Shown here: one piece after another, positions 16,718-26,267 of the stretch
Numbering within the stretch: the stretch's first letter is position 1
Layout of the letters: every line of letters begins with the position of its first letter
Origin: Anaerolineaceae bacterium
GTDB taxonomy: Bacteria > Chloroflexota > Anaerolineae > Anaerolineales > Anaerolineaceae
Length of the DNA: 64,000 nt
Reading direction: 5' to 3'
Assembly (NCBI GenBank): GCA_029975475.1
Contig: JARKPB010000018.1
Location: forward strand, 62,001 to 126,000
Notes under the pieces: generated by a model
Databases searched by the model: none
Seen by the model: the letters and a program-made list of their open reading frames with translations, nothing else
What the model was told of the DNA's origin: nothing
Program-made: the position numbers and the translations under genes

Positions 16718-19590
16718 CAGAACCCATCCGCATCTTAATGGTCGAAGACAGCGAAGAAGATGCCGAGCTGCTGCAACTGCATTTTAAGAAACACGGCCTT
16801 CAGGCGCACACCAGCCGGGTTCAAACCGGGGATGAGTTAAAAAACGCGCTTCAGCGCGAAGACTGGGATATCGTCCTGGCAGACTACCGCCTGCCTTCCT
16901 TCACCGGTTTGGACGCGATTCGCGTGCTGCGCGCGGAACGGCCCGATATCCCCATTATCCTGGTCTCCGGCACCATCGGTGAGGATGTGGCGGTCGAAGC
17001 CATGAAGACCGGGGCGCACGACTACATTCTCAAGCACTCCCTGACCCGTCTGGTCCCATCCATTGAACACGCCGTTCAGGACGCGCGCAACCGCCGGGAG
17101 AAAGAGGCGGCGCGCAAATCTTTGCTGGAAAGCCAGAGCCAGCTGGCCGCCATTATCGAATCCGCCATGGACGCGGTCATCGCGGTGGATCAAGATGACA
17201 CCATTGTGATATTCAACCCCGCCGCAGAAAAAATGTTTGGCTACACAGCGGATGAGATTTCCGGGCTAAAACTTTCGCAGTTGATCGCGCCAACCAGTTT
17301 GCCCATTCACCAGCAGTTTGGCACCGAAGGAACGCGCAGCGCCGCTCCCCCCAGCATGCGGATTGACAATCCCAACGCTCACTGCATCCGAAAAAACGGG
17401 GAAATCTTCCCGATCGAAGCCAGTCTGGCGCAGTACCAATTTGGAGATAAAACCTACTTTGCCGCGATCGTGCGCGATATCACCGAACGCTTAAAGACCG
17501 AAGAGGAAAACCGGAAGTTAACCGCCCGCCTGCGCGTGATCGCTCATATTACCAGCCAGCTCAGCTCTGTTCTGGATATTAAGAAACTGGCCGGACAGAT
17601 TGTGCAAGCCATCCCGGAAATTATTCCCTGTTACAACGCCAGCCTGATGATGATAGTGGATGGTGAGCTGGAAGTTCTGGCAGCCAACACGGACGGTCGG
17701 GAGAATCCAGCCCTGGTGGGAATTCGAATCACCACCGAGCGCGGCATCCTGGGTCTGGTGGCGCGCACCGGTCAGCTGTACGTCGCCAACGACGTCAGTC
17801 AGGATCCCCATTACTGGTACTATGAAGGCCTGCCGCACACCGGTTCGGAGCTGACCGTGCCGATCATATTTGAACACCGCGTGCGCGGGATCCTGGATGT
17901 TGAATCACGCGAGAAAAACGCCTTTTCTCAGAGCGACCAGGAAGCCATGAGCATCTTTGCAGATCAGCTGGCCGTCGCCCTGCAGAACGCCAGCCTGTTT
18001 GAAGAGAAAACCAGGCGGGCTGCGGAATTGGAACGAATCGCCCAGTTCTCGACCGCGCTGCGCGCAGCGGACAACCGTCAGGAGATCCCGCCCATTCTGG
18101 TAGAGCAGACGGTCCACCAGCTGGAAGCCAGCGACGGTCTGATGATCAAAGTTGAACCCTCGCTTGACCTGGCGGAAGTGGAATGGGCCGTGGGGCGCTG
18201 GCAGAGTTTGATCGGCCTGCGCACGAACCTGACCGATGCAAAATCCAGTGAACTGCTGTTTGACCATCCGCTGCGGGTATTTAATTCCATTAAGCGCGGA
18301 TCCCACCTGCTCGTTAAGGGGGAGAAACCGGCGAAATCGATCGCCTGCGCCGCTTTACTTGCAGAAGGAAAGGCGATCGGCAGCCTGTGGATTGGACAGG
18401 AAGCCGAGTTTAGCGAACAGCAGTGCAAAACCTTGAGCGCGTTTGCTGAAATCGGAGCCATCGCCATGCACCGGACTTCGCTCAATGAACAGACCCAGCG
18501 CCGCCTTGCCCACATCTCCGCGCTGCAGCAAATTGATCAATCCATTTCAAACAGCAAAGATCTGGAAAAAACTCTGCAGTTGATCTGCCAGCAAACCCGC
18601 GACCAGCTGCTGGTGGACGCGGTGGATATCCTGCTCTACAATCCCGCCACCCATCAGTTGGAATTCAAAACCGGAATCGGTTTTTCGACCAGCGGCGTGT
18701 ACAGCCACCGCCAGGAACTGGGGCGCGGTTTAAGCGGCAAGGCCGCCATGAGCGATGAAGTGACCTTTATCGCGGATTTGCGCAGCCTCAGCAGCTACGG
18801 CCGCGCTGAGATGTTCCGCGAGGAACATTTTGTCAGCTACTTCGGAGTCCCGCTCAAAACCAACAATGAATTAAAGGGATTGCTGGAAATCTTCCACCGT
18901 TCGCCGATCAATTCCGACAGCGAATGGATGTATTTTCTCGAAGGTCTGGCCGGGCAGGCAGCCATCGCCATCGATAACGCCGAGATGTTTGACACCCTGA
19001 TCCGCAAAAACGCGGAGTTGATGCAGGCCTATGATGCCACCATCGTGGGATGGTCGCGCGCGCTGGAACTGCGCGACCGCGAGACCGAAGGCCACTCCCA
19101 GCGGGTCACCAACCTGACTGTCTACATGGCGCGCCAGATGGGCATTCAGGGAGAAGCGCTGGTGCATGTCCGCCGGGGAGCATTGCTTCACGATATCGGT
19201 AAAATGGGCATCCCGGATTCTATTCTGAACAAACCCGGACCGCTGACGGACGAAGAGTGGGCTATCATGCGCGAACATCCCGTCCTGGCGTACTCGATGA
19301 TTTACCCGATTGAATTCCTTCGCCCGGCGCTGGATATTCCGTACTGCCATCATGAAAAATGGGACGGCACCGGGTACCCGCGGAAACTGAAAGGCAAAGC
19401 CATCCCTTTGGCAGCCAGAATTTTCGCCATCATCGACGTCTGGGACGCCCTCTCCAGCGAGCGGCCGTACCGCCCTGCCTGGGACCGCCAGCGCATCTGG
19501 GATTATCTGAAGGAACAGAGCGGTAAACACTTCGACCCGGAAGTGGTCGATCTGTTCCTCAAAATCCTCCCGGAACTTCAGGATATATAA
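16714..19590 (+). CDS. REC-PAS-GAF-HD-GYP protein, probable cyclic-di-GMP phosphodiesterase
   Basis: A 958-residue signalling protein. The receiver (1-125) has phospho-acceptor Asp57 in 'DIVLADYRLP'. It is followed by a PAS domain (about 145-260), a GAF domain (about 285-425), a weaker GAF-like region (435-590) and a further GAF domain (about 600-755). The C-terminal HD-GYP domain (about 770-955) has all key elements: 'GHSQRV', 'LLHDIGKMGIPDSIL', 'HPVLAYSMI', 'YCHHEKWDGTGYP' and 'IIDVWDALSSERPYR'. HD-GYP domains with the HDxGK and GYP motifs hydrolyse c-di-GMP. It is translationally coupled to the response regulator. The HisK, Rcp1-type regulator and this protein likely form one phosphorelay ending in c-di-GMP turnover. 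Confidence 0.88.
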   Translation: MTEPIRILMVEDSEEDAELLQLHFKKHGLQAHTSRVQTGDELKNALQREDWDIVLADYRLPSFTGLDAIRVLRAERPDIPIILVSGTIGEDVAVEAMKTGAHDYILKHSLTRLVPSIEHAVQDARNRREKEAARKSLLESQSQLAAIIESAMDAVIAVDQDDTIVIFNPAAEKMFGYTADEISGLKLSQLIAPTSLPIHQQFGTEGTRSAAPPSMRIDNPNAHCIRKNGEIFPIEASLAQYQFGDKTYFAAIVRDITERLKTEEENRKLTARLRVIAHITSQLSSVLDIKKLAGQIVQAIPEIIPCYNASLMMIVDGELEVLAANTDGRENPALVGIRITTERGILGLVARTGQLYVANDVSQDPHYWYYEGLPHTGSELTVPIIFEHRVRGILDVESREKNAFSQSDQEAMSIFADQLAVALQNASLFEEKTRRAAELERIAQFSTALRAADNRQEIPPILVEQTVHQLEASDGLMIKVEPSLDLAEVEWAVGRWQSLIGLRTNLTDAKSSELLFDHPLRVFNSIKRGSHLLVKGEKPAKSIACAALLAEGKAIGSLWIGQEAEFSEQQCKTLSAFAEIGAIAMHRTSLNEQTQRRLAHISALQQIDQSISNSKDLEKTLQLICQQTRDQLLVDAVDILLYNPATHQLEFKTGIGFSTSGVYSHRQELGRGLSGKAAMSDEVTFIADLRSLSSYGRAEMFREEHFVSYFGVPLKTNNELKGLLEIFHRSPINSDSEWMYFLEGLAGQAAIAIDNAEMFDTLIRKNAELMQAYDATIVGWSRALELRDRETEGHSQRVTNLTVYMARQMGIQGEALVHVRRGALLHDIGKMGIPDSILNKPGPLTDEEWAIMREHPVLAYSMIYPIEFLRPALDIPYCHHEKWDGTGYPRKLKGKAIPLAARIFAIIDVWDALSSERPYRPAWDRQRIWDYLKEQSGKHFDPEVVDLFLKILPELQDI

Positions 19591-19594
19591 TGGA

Positions 19595-20032
19595 TCACGG
19601 AAGGTTTGAGGTGCAGTAGGGACAGCGCTTCGCTTTCAGCGAGATCACGCTGTCGCAGTAGGGACAATTTTGCGTGGTTTTTGGCGTTTCTTCTTTGGGA
19701 ACGATTTTTTGAACCCGGTTGGCTGCCTTAACCGCGATAAAAATCACAAAACCGACGATCAGGAAATTAATCACGGCGTTCAAGAACAGACCGTAATTGA
19801 TGGTCACCGCGCCGGCTTCTCTGGCTTTTGCCAGGGTCTCATAGCTGCCGCCGCTCAAGTTGATGTACAGGTTGGAAAAATCCACCTTCCCCAGCAGCAG
19901 GCCGATCGGCGGCATGATCACATCTTCCACCAGGGAAGCCACAATTTTGCCAAACGCGCCGCCAATAATCACCGCCACCGCCAGGTCGAGGACATTACCC
20001 CGCAAAATAAACTTCTTAAATTCCTGTAACAT
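19595..20032 (-). CDS. mscL: Large-conductance mechanosensitive channel with zinc-ribbon tail
   Basis: A 145-residue MscL. The N-terminal helix '[24 protein letters not shown]' (split over 5-28) and the '[10 protein letters not shown]' turn are the family hallmarks, and a second membrane helix spans about 82-104. It opens under membrane tension to release solutes during osmotic downshock. The C-terminus replaces the usual charged helical bundle end with a four-cysteine ribbon (Cys123, 126, 137, 140; 'CPYC' twice). ATG 20032 is chosen because GGAGG lies eight bases before it. It converges with the HD-GYP gene, four bases apart. Confidence 0.92.
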   Translation of the reverse strand: MLQEFKKFILRGNVLDLAVAVIIGGAFGKIVASLVEDVIMPPIGLLLGKVDFSNLYINLSGGSYETLAKAREAGAVTINYGLFLNAVINFLIVGFVIFIAVKAANRVQKIVPKEETPKTTQNCPYCDSVISLKAKRCPYCTSNLP

Positions 20033-20157
20033 TTTTTCCTCCTCCCGCTGAATCTTTTGCCCAATGATTTGCGAGCCGTTTTTTTTCACCGCTGTTCTTA
20101 ATTTGCCATTAAGATATAGTGTAGCACACTCTGCATCCCATCACAGGACAATCCAGT

Positions 20158-22866
20158 ATGACACCGCGCTTTATCCAAACTTTCTTTGATCCTGATGTGA
20201 GTTTAACCCTGGCGGGGGGAAAAGGTTTGAACCTGGCCCGCCTGACCCAGGCCGGATTTCCAGTGCCTGCTGGATGGATTCTGACGACAGATGCCTATCA
20301 CTCCTTTTGCAGCCAAAACGGCTTGAGAGAAGTGATTCGCGCAGCTTTGGACGGCTTGAATATTGAAGACCCTTCCGCGCTGGAAGAAGCCTCCGCGCGT
20401 CTGCGGGCCGCGTTTTCCGCCGGACGCATACCCGAAGCGGTGAAGCAGGAGCTGCTCGCCGCCTGGCGTGAACTGGGCGCGGCTGCCTGCGCCGTGCGCT
20501 CATCAGCAACCGCTGAAGACCTGCCCGGGGTTTCATTTGCCGGTCAGCAGGATACTTACCTGAATATTCGCGGCGAAACCAATTTGCTCGAGGCTGTCCG
20601 CCGCTGCTGGGGGAGCCTTTGGAGCCCGCGCGCCATCGCCTACCGCGCGCGTCAGGGCATTGAGCAAGAAGGGTTGGCGCTGGCGGTCGTCCTTCAGGTG
20701 ATGATTAACAGCCAGGTCTCCGGGGTGATGTTCACCGCCAATCCGGTCAGCGGACTGCGCAAAGAGATTGTGATTGACGCGGCTTACGGTCTGGGAGAAG
20801 CGCTGGTATCCGGCCAGGTCGAACCCGATCACTACACGGTCCAGGCGAACGGCGCTGTCGAAAAACGGCTGGGATCAAAAGATTTTTCGCTTCACCCTTC
20901 CGCCGGAAGCGGGCTGGATCCCCGCCGACAGGACAGGCGAGCCCAGCAAGCCCTTTCGGATGAGCAGATCGCCGAACTGGCCGACCTGGGAAAGAGGATC
21001 GAACAGATTTACGGCGAACCGCAGGATATCGAATGGGCGCTGGAAGGCGGCCGGTTTTACGTGCTGCAGTCGCGGGCCATCACCACGCTGTATCCCCTGC
21101 CGGCGCGCGCGGACGACGGATGCCTGCACATTTATTTCGCCTTCAGCGCTGTTCAGGGTATGCCGCTGGCGATGACCCCCGTGGGGATAGACCTCCTGCG
21201 CGCCGCGTTCGCGAAAGGCGCCGGACTGTTTGGATTGAAGCGCACCGCTGAAACGCAGGGCGCTCTCTTTGAAGCCGGCTTCCGCCTCTTTTCCGATGCC
21301 ACCACGCTGGTTCGCTCGCCGCTGGGTCGTAAAGTGATCCCGACGGTGCTTTCGTTTGTTGAACCAACGCTTCGCCAGATTCTTTTAAGCCTCTGGGACG
21401 ATCCGCGCCTGCTGCCTGTCCGGAAGCGCACCTATCCAATCACCTACCTGCGGCTGGGGCGCTTCTTCCTGCCGGCCATAATTAATGTCGCGCGCATTCT
21501 GATCTCGCCCCAACACCAGGTGCAGCGCCGCAAAGACTGGCTTGAAACCCAGATCGACCGGCTGACCGCTGAAATTAACCACCTGCCGGATGACCCGGCC
21601 GCGCGCTTAAGCGCCGCCATCCGGCTTACCGACGCGCTGGTCGCCAGCCTGCCGGCGGTGCTGCGGAAATTGATCCCCTGCATCGCTGCCGGAATGGCGT
21701 CTTACAATGCCGTTTACCAGCTTTCCCGCAGGCTGCCAGGCGAGACCTTGCCCCCCGGGCAAGACGGCGCACAGCTGGCTGTAAAGGTCACCCGCGGAAT
21801 GCCGGGAAACGCAACCACCGAGATGGATCTTAAGCTCTGGCAAACCGCCCGCGTCATCCGCGGCGACCCAGACGCCCGCCGTCTATTTCAAACATCTGAA
21901 CCGGCTGAACTGGCCCGACAGTTCCTGGCGGGGCAGCTTCCGCCAGCCGCGCAGAATTCGATCACCGATTTTCTGAAGATCTATGGAATGCGCGGTGTGG
22001 GGGAAATTGACATGGGACGTCCGCGCTGGCAGGATGATCCTGGCCCTATTTTTGAAATTCTGGCAAGTTACCTGGCGATTGAAGACGAGCACGCGGCGCC
22101 GCAGGCGGTGTTTGAACGCAGCGTGATGGAAGCCGAAACGGCGGTCGCCACGCTGACCCGCGCCGCCCGTCAGACCCGCGCGGGATGGTTGAAGAGCCGG
22201 CTGATCCGCTTCTTCGCCGGCCGCGCCAGAGCCATTCTGGGGATGCGTGAGAGTCCCAAGTTTTTTATTGTGCGCATGACCGGCCATCTGCGCAGCCTCT
22301 TGCTGCGCTGCGGCGCTGACCTGGCCGGTGCCGGCGTCTTATCCCGCCCGGACGATATCGTCTTCCTCACCCTGGCGGAACTGAAACAACTGGCGTCTGG
22401 CCAGTCTGAAAACTGGAAAGAAAAGACCGCGGCCCGCCGTGCGGGCTATGATCGCGAGATGCGCCGAAAACTCCTCCCGCGGGTCATGCTGTCCGATGGG
22501 CGCTGCTTTTACGAAGGGCTGGCGAACCATCCAGACGCGGGAGCTCATCTATTAACCGGCAGCCCGGTCAGCCCGGGTCTGGTCGAAGCCCCCGTTCGCA
22601 TTGTGCATGATCCGCGCAGCGCCGGGCTTCAACCGGGAGAAATCCTGGTTTGCCACGGCACAGACCCCGCCTGGACGCCTCTCTTTCTGGCGGCCAGCGG
22701 GTTGATCATGGAAGTTGGCGGAATGATGACTCACGGAGCAGTGGTCGCCCGGGAATACGGAATCCCGGCGGTCGTGGGCGTTGATCAGGCTATGCAGCGG
22801 TTGAAAACCGGACAGGTCGTGCGCTTGAACGGATCCAGCGGATTCATCGAAATCGTGAATCCCTGA
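20158..22866 (+). CDS. PEP-utilising enzyme of rifampicin phosphotransferase / PEP synthase type
   Basis: A 902-residue protein. The N-terminal ATP-grasp domain (about 1-320) has 'GGKGLNLARLTQAGFPVPAGW', 'AVRSSATAEDLPGVSFAGQQDTYLNI' (split) and 'DIEWALEGG.FYVLQSR'. The long middle part (about 330-800) has no standard motif. The swivelling phosphohistidine domain lies at the very C-terminus with 'GGMMTHGAVVAREYGIPAVVG' (split) and catalytic His859. Bona fide PEP synthase ends in a PEP/pyruvate-binding barrel, which is missing here. The order ATP-grasp, middle, His domain is that of rifampicin phosphotransferase Rph (about 867 aa), which phosphorylates rifamycins using ATP and water. The natural substrate of this copy is unknown. 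It stands alone. Confidence 0.75.
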   Translation: MTPRFIQTFFDPDVSLTLAGGKGLNLARLTQAGFPVPAGWILTTDAYHSFCSQNGLREVIRAALDGLNIEDPSALEEASARLRAAFSAGRIPEAVKQELLAAWRELGAAACAVRSSATAEDLPGVSFAGQQDTYLNIRGETNLLEAVRRCWGSLWSPRAIAYRARQGIEQEGLALAVVLQVMINSQVSGVMFTANPVSGLRKEIVIDAAYGLGEALVSGQVEPDHYTVQANGAVEKRLGSKDFSLHPSAGSGLDPRRQDRRAQQALSDEQIAELADLGKRIEQIYGEPQDIEWALEGGRFYVLQSRAITTLYPLPARADDGCLHIYFAFSAVQGMPLAMTPVGIDLLRAAFAKGAGLFGLKRTAETQGALFEAGFRLFSDATTLVRSPLGRKVIPTVLSFVEPTLRQILLSLWDDPRLLPVRKRTYPITYLRLGRFFLPAIINVARILISPQHQVQRRKDWLETQIDRLTAEINHLPDDPAARLSAAIRLTDALVASLPAVLRKLIPCIAAGMASYNAVYQLSRRLPGETLPPGQDGAQLAVKVTRGMPGNATTEMDLKLWQTARVIRGDPDARRLFQTSEPAELARQFLAGQLPPAAQNSITDFLKIYGMRGVGEIDMGRPRWQDDPGPIFEILASYLAIEDEHAAPQAVFERSVMEAETAVATLTRAARQTRAGWLKSRLIRFFAGRARAILGMRESPKFFIVRMTGHLRSLLLRCGADLAGAGVLSRPDDIVFLTLAELKQLASGQSENWKEKTAARRAGYDREMRRKLLPRVMLSDGRCFYEGLANHPDAGAHLLTGSPVSPGLVEAPVRIVHDPRSAGLQPGEILVCHGTDPAWTPLFLAASGLIMEVGGMMTHGAVVAREYGIPAVVGVDQAMQRLKTGQVVRLNGSSGFIEIVNP

Positions 22867-22869
22867 AAA

Positions 22870-23271
22870 TTATTTCACCAGACGCAGTTCCCAGGTCCAG
22901 CTGTTGCCCTTGACGTTGGTCGCCGTCCCGCGCAGGATTTCGCCTTCCAGGGTGCCGGTGTAATCGGCAAAGTGGTTATTAAATTCGATTTTGACGGTCT
23001 TGCCTTCTTGAATCCAGGTCGCGTTGGTCAGGTCGGTCACGGTGTTCTCGCCTTTATAAGAATACTTAAACGTGCCGTCCGCCATAAAAGTGCTGTTATA
23101 AAAATAGTATCCGTTGCTGGTTTCACCCTCCCAGGTCGTCCCGCTCAGGTCCAAAATCTTTTCAGTTGGGGTTGGTTGGGCGAAAAAAGAAGGCATTTTT
23201 CCGCCAGATCCGCAGGCCGTCAGCAGCAGGACCAGGGCGGCCAGAAAGAACAGAATAGTTGCTTTTTTCAT
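22870..23271 (-). CDS. Small lipoprotein
   Basis: A 133-residue secreted lipoprotein. Signal peptide 'KKATILFFLAALVLLLTACG' with lipobox 'LLTAC' (Cys at about 20) is followed by a Pro/Thr linker and a beta-rich domain with many aromatic residues ('TTWEGETSNGYYFYN', 'GTFKYSYKG', 'ATWIQEGKTVKIEF'). This looks like a small lipocalin-type or 'META/heat-shock-like' beta domain, but no family is firmly recognised. ATG 23271 is chosen because GGGAGG lies nine bases upstream. It converges with the PEP-utilising enzyme gene, three bases apart. Confidence 0.6.
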   Translation of the reverse strand: MKKATILFFLAALVLLLTACGSGGKMPSFFAQPTPTEKILDLSGTTWEGETSNGYYFYNSTFMADGTFKYSYKGENTVTDLTNATWIQEGKTVKIEFNNHFADYTGTLEGEILRGTATNVKGNSWTWELRLVK

Positions 23272-23337
23272 TATGGATCCTCCCAAAAGGATGAAACCGG
23301 TTCGCTGTCCTCTCAATTCATTATAGGCACTTTTCTC

Positions 23338-23365
23338 TTGCAAATGTACTCCCTTTCCATACAAT
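23338..23365 (+). promoter_or_regulatory. Sigma70-type promoter of the MFS gene
   Basis: TTGCAA (23338-23343) and TACAAT (23360-23365) are separated by 16 bp, about 30 bp before the MFS start codon and its AGGAGG site. Confidence 0.5.
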
Positions 23366-23396
23366 AAACCTGAGCCTGAATCCAAAAGGAGGAAAA

Positions 23397-24581
23397 ATGC
23401 TGCAAAACCGAAGCCTGCGTTACACCATGTTTGCCCTGCTGTATTTCACCCAGGGCACCATTTTGAGTTATTTCACCGCCCTGAACGCGCTCTACCTGCT
23501 CTCCCGCGGGATCAGCATGACCAATGTGGGGATTTTTGCCACGATTGCGCTGCTGCCTTTCGTGATCAAGATTTTTCTGGGTATGTTGAGTGACAAAGTC
23601 AACCTGTTTGGGATGGGCCACCGCAAGCCCTATATCCTCATCGGACTGGGGATTCAGACAATTTGTCTGGTGATCGCTCCTTTCATCAACCCGGCCACCG
23701 CTTACTGGGGTTTTGCCGGCCTGGCGTTTATTCTGCAGCTGGGCATGGCTCTGTATGACACCTGCACAGACGGGCTGGCGCTGGACACCACGCCGCTGGA
23801 AGAGAAGGGGAAAATCCAGGGGTTTATGGTGGGCGGACGGGCGGTCGGCGTGGTGATCACCGCCTCGGCTGTTGGTCTGCTGGCGGAAAAAGTCTCCTGG
23901 GCGGCGGTATTCTGGCTGCTGGCGGCTCTGACCCTTCTGCCGCTCCCATTCGTTTTAAGCAGTAAAGAAGCCGAGAGACCGGTGGAACGCAGCTTTAACT
24001 GGGGCGCTTTCGCGGCGTTTAAGAACCTGCGCGTGATCGCCCTGGCGGTCATGGGCTTGCTGTTTTTCCTGATCATCGCCGGGACCAACCAAATCGTCAA
24101 TCCATTCCTGCAGCAAAAATTCAATATCAGCCTGAGCACAGCCGGGAATTTCACCACCCTGTGGGGGATTGGCGCGGTGCTGGGCGGGGTGCTGGGCGGC
24201 TGGTTGATCACCAAATTCGGCGACCGCCGGGCGACCATCGGCGCGCTGGCGGTGTGTCTGCTTTCCATCCTCGGGCTGGCTTTTACCCCGTCGCTGGCGC
24301 TTGCCTGGCCGATTGTGTTTGTCTTCGGCATCGCTTACGCCACCTACCAGACTGTGTATTACGCCCTGGCAATGGGCTTCACCGATATGCGCATCGCGGC
24401 CAGCATGTTCGCGATTCTGATGGCCATCACCAATATCGGCCAGGGAATTGGCATGCCGTTGAGCGGGTTGATCGTGGATAAGGCCGGGTTTGTCACCGCC
24501 TTTCTGGTGATGGGCGCCATCAATTTTCTGGCGATCCCGTTCTTTCCCCTGGTGTTTAACCGCAAGGCGGCTCAGGCCTGA
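23397..24581 (+). CDS. Major facilitator superfamily transporter
   Basis: A 394-residue carrier with twelve membrane segments. The MFS loop 2-3 motif appears as 'GMLSDKVNLFGMGHRKPYI' (about residues 62-80) and a second copy in the C-terminal half as 'GGWLITKFGDRRATIGAL'. 'MALYDTCTDGLALD' in helix 4 recalls AmpG-like and folate-biopterin-like carriers. The substrate is not evident. AGGAGG lies directly before the ATG, a promoter-like pair lies upstream and an intrinsic terminator downstream, so it is a single-gene transcription unit. Confidence 0.8.
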   Translation: MLQNRSLRYTMFALLYFTQGTILSYFTALNALYLLSRGISMTNVGIFATIALLPFVIKIFLGMLSDKVNLFGMGHRKPYILIGLGIQTICLVIAPFINPATAYWGFAGLAFILQLGMALYDTCTDGLALDTTPLEEKGKIQGFMVGGRAVGVVITASAVGLLAEKVSWAAVFWLLAALTLLPLPFVLSSKEAERPVERSFNWGAFAAFKNLRVIALAVMGLLFFLIIAGTNQIVNPFLQQKFNISLSTAGNFTTLWGIGAVLGGVLGGWLITKFGDRRATIGALAVCLLSILGLAFTPSLALAWPIVFVFGIAYATYQTVYYALAMGFTDMRIAASMFAILMAITNIGQGIGMPLSGLIVDKAGFVTAFLVMGAINFLAIPFFPLVFNRKAAQA

Positions 24582-24598
24582 CCTCATCCTGCGCGCAA

Positions 24599-24630
24599 TA
24601 CCCCTGTCCGCTAATGGCAGGGGTTTTTTA
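24599..24630 (+). terminator. Intrinsic terminator after the MFS gene
   Basis: CCCCTG (24601-24606) pairs with CAGGGG (24618-24623) around an 11-base loop and is followed by a run of six T. It lies 20 bp past the MFS stop. Confidence 0.8.
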
Positions 24631-24741
24631 ATTTTCCTGCGCCTTTTCCAGACTCAACCCGGCGCAGCAGCAGCCGAAAGGGCGTTGAAAGCCTGGTTTT
24701 CTGCCGGATATCGCTTCACCCCGGCCGGTGTGAACAGCCCG

Positions 24742-26127
24742 TCAGGGGATACCCAGAATCCAGACAGCACCAGCGGTCGGCGCTGAAATGGCCAGCAGGC
24801 GGCCGTCCGGGCTGAAGGAAACAGAGGTGATATTTTTCATCGGCAGCACCGGCGCGCTTAACCGCCGGGGCGGATCCAGAAGCCAGAAACGCACCCCGCC
24901 AAACGCGTCCGCCACCAGGGCAAACAATTCTTCCGGGTTCAACGCCAGGGTATTGCCGGCGGTATAAGCATTGTCATCCCCCGGCAGATAAGTTTCCCAG
25001 GATCCGCTGGCGAAAAGATAAGCGTAGAGATTTTCGTTCCCGGCGGTCAGCCACAGTTTCGTATGGTCGAGACTCAGATCACTGCCAGAAAAATTGAGGA
25101 AGGCTTCCGGCGCCGGAAAGCGCTCCAGTTCCTTCAGGGAAGGTAGTTCCCAGATCACGATTTGATTCAGGTATACCGCCAGCAGGCGGGTTTGATCCAG
25201 CCAGTGTAAGGCGACCACCGGTTGGTAGGTATCAGCCGCCGGCGGGGTTGTCCCCAGAACCGTCAGCTGGCGTGTATTCCAGATATATATCTGTCCTGCC
25301 GGGCTGCCTGCCGCGAGCCATTCACCGTCTGGAGAAAAGGCGAGCGCGCTCAGGTCCTGTCCGCCGTTTTCCAGCATCGGCGGCAGAATGGTCTGCGCTC
25401 CGCTGCTCAGATCAATAAGGCGCACATCCCCCGCGGTTGAACCCAGCGCCAGCCGGCCGCGCCGGGCATCCAGATCCGCAGCCCGCGCGTAGAGCGGCGC
25501 GCCGTACGCGGGGAACGCTGACTTCAGGCTGCCGTCGAGCACATTCCACACAGCCGCCTGATCGCCCACAGTGAGCAGTTCCCGGTCATTCAGAAATATC
25601 AGCGCGAACACTGCCCCGGTGCGCGGCAAAATATTTATTAACTGAAGCGCGCCCAGCGTTTCAGGAGCGATGCGTTTTTCAGGCACGCGGACCGGGCTCA
25701 CTTCTCCCTGGGTAACCACCAGAGGGAGGCCGTTCCGATCACTCGTGGTGGTGAGGGTATAGCCGCCGTAGGTGCAGCCGTTCGGCCCGCCGATCTGGCG
25801 AACCCTGGCAGCGACTGTGAAATGCTGGGTTTTTCCTGTTTTGAGCGGCACGCGAATGTGGTTAAAGCCTTCAGAGACGGTGACGCTGGTAAATTCGGAT
25901 GTGATCGTCACCGCTTCACCGTTGCTGATGGTCACCGAGAAAGTGACCGCATCTTCGCTGGTGCGCAGCGGCAGCGGCTCGACAGCCAGATACTCCGGCG
26001 TGGGAACCGGACAGGGGTAGGTGGGTGTGCTGCTTTCACGGGGAGTTTCTGCCGACGGCTGCGCCGGCGCGGCGGCGCAGGCTGCCGCCATAAAGATGAA
26101 TACCATCAACCCGGCAAATCGCTTCAT
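24742..26127 (-). CDS. WD40-like repeat lipoprotein
   Basis: A 461-residue exported lipoprotein. Signal peptide with lipobox-like 'MAAACAAAP' is followed by a Pro/Thr-rich linker. Residues about 50-150 form a beta domain with a 'GFNHIRVPLKTGKTQHFTV' strand pair. From about 165 on there are WD40/YVTN-type blades such as 'LSALAFSPDGEWLAAGSPAGQIYIWNT' (split) and 'ITSVSFSPDGRLLAISAPTAGAVWI' (split). Beta-propellers of this type bind proteins or polysaccharides at the cell surface. No adjacent partner exists; the gene is divergent from a small membrane protein gene. Confidence 0.7.
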   Translation of the reverse strand: MKRFAGLMVFIFMAAACAAAPAQPSAETPRESSTPTYPCPVPTPEYLAVEPLPLRTSEDAVTFSVTISNGEAVTITSEFTSVTVSEGFNHIRVPLKTGKTQHFTVAARVRQIGGPNGCTYGGYTLTTTSDRNGLPLVVTQGEVSPVRVPEKRIAPETLGALQLINILPRTGAVFALIFLNDRELLTVGDQAAVWNVLDGSLKSAFPAYGAPLYARAADLDARRGRLALGSTAGDVRLIDLSSGAQTILPPMLENGGQDLSALAFSPDGEWLAAGSPAGQIYIWNTRQLTVLGTTPPAADTYQPVVALHWLDQTRLLAVYLNQIVIWELPSLKELERFPAPEAFLNFSGSDLSLDHTKLWLTAGNENLYAYLFASGSWETYLPGDDNAYTAGNTLALNPEELFALVADAFGGVRFWLLDPPRRLSAPVLPMKNITSVSFSPDGRLLAISAPTAGAVWILGIP

Positions 26128-26191
26128 GCCTCACCCTCCGCTGGTTTGATTATAGCATGCCGGGGTTTCCAAAATTTCGCCGCCCGTGATG

Positions 26192-26220
26192 TTGACAAAT
26201 TTATCCAGCCGGGCTAGGCT
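26192..26220 (+). promoter_or_regulatory. Probable promoter of the small membrane protein gene
   Basis: A consensus -35 TTGACA (26192-26197), a 17-bp spacer and a weak -10 TAGGCT (26215-26220) precede the gene starting at 26268 by about 45 bp. Confidence 0.4.
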
Positions 26221-26267
26221 TAATCAACCCGCCGGTGCGGCGGAAATTCATCTTCCGGGAGGGGAAA

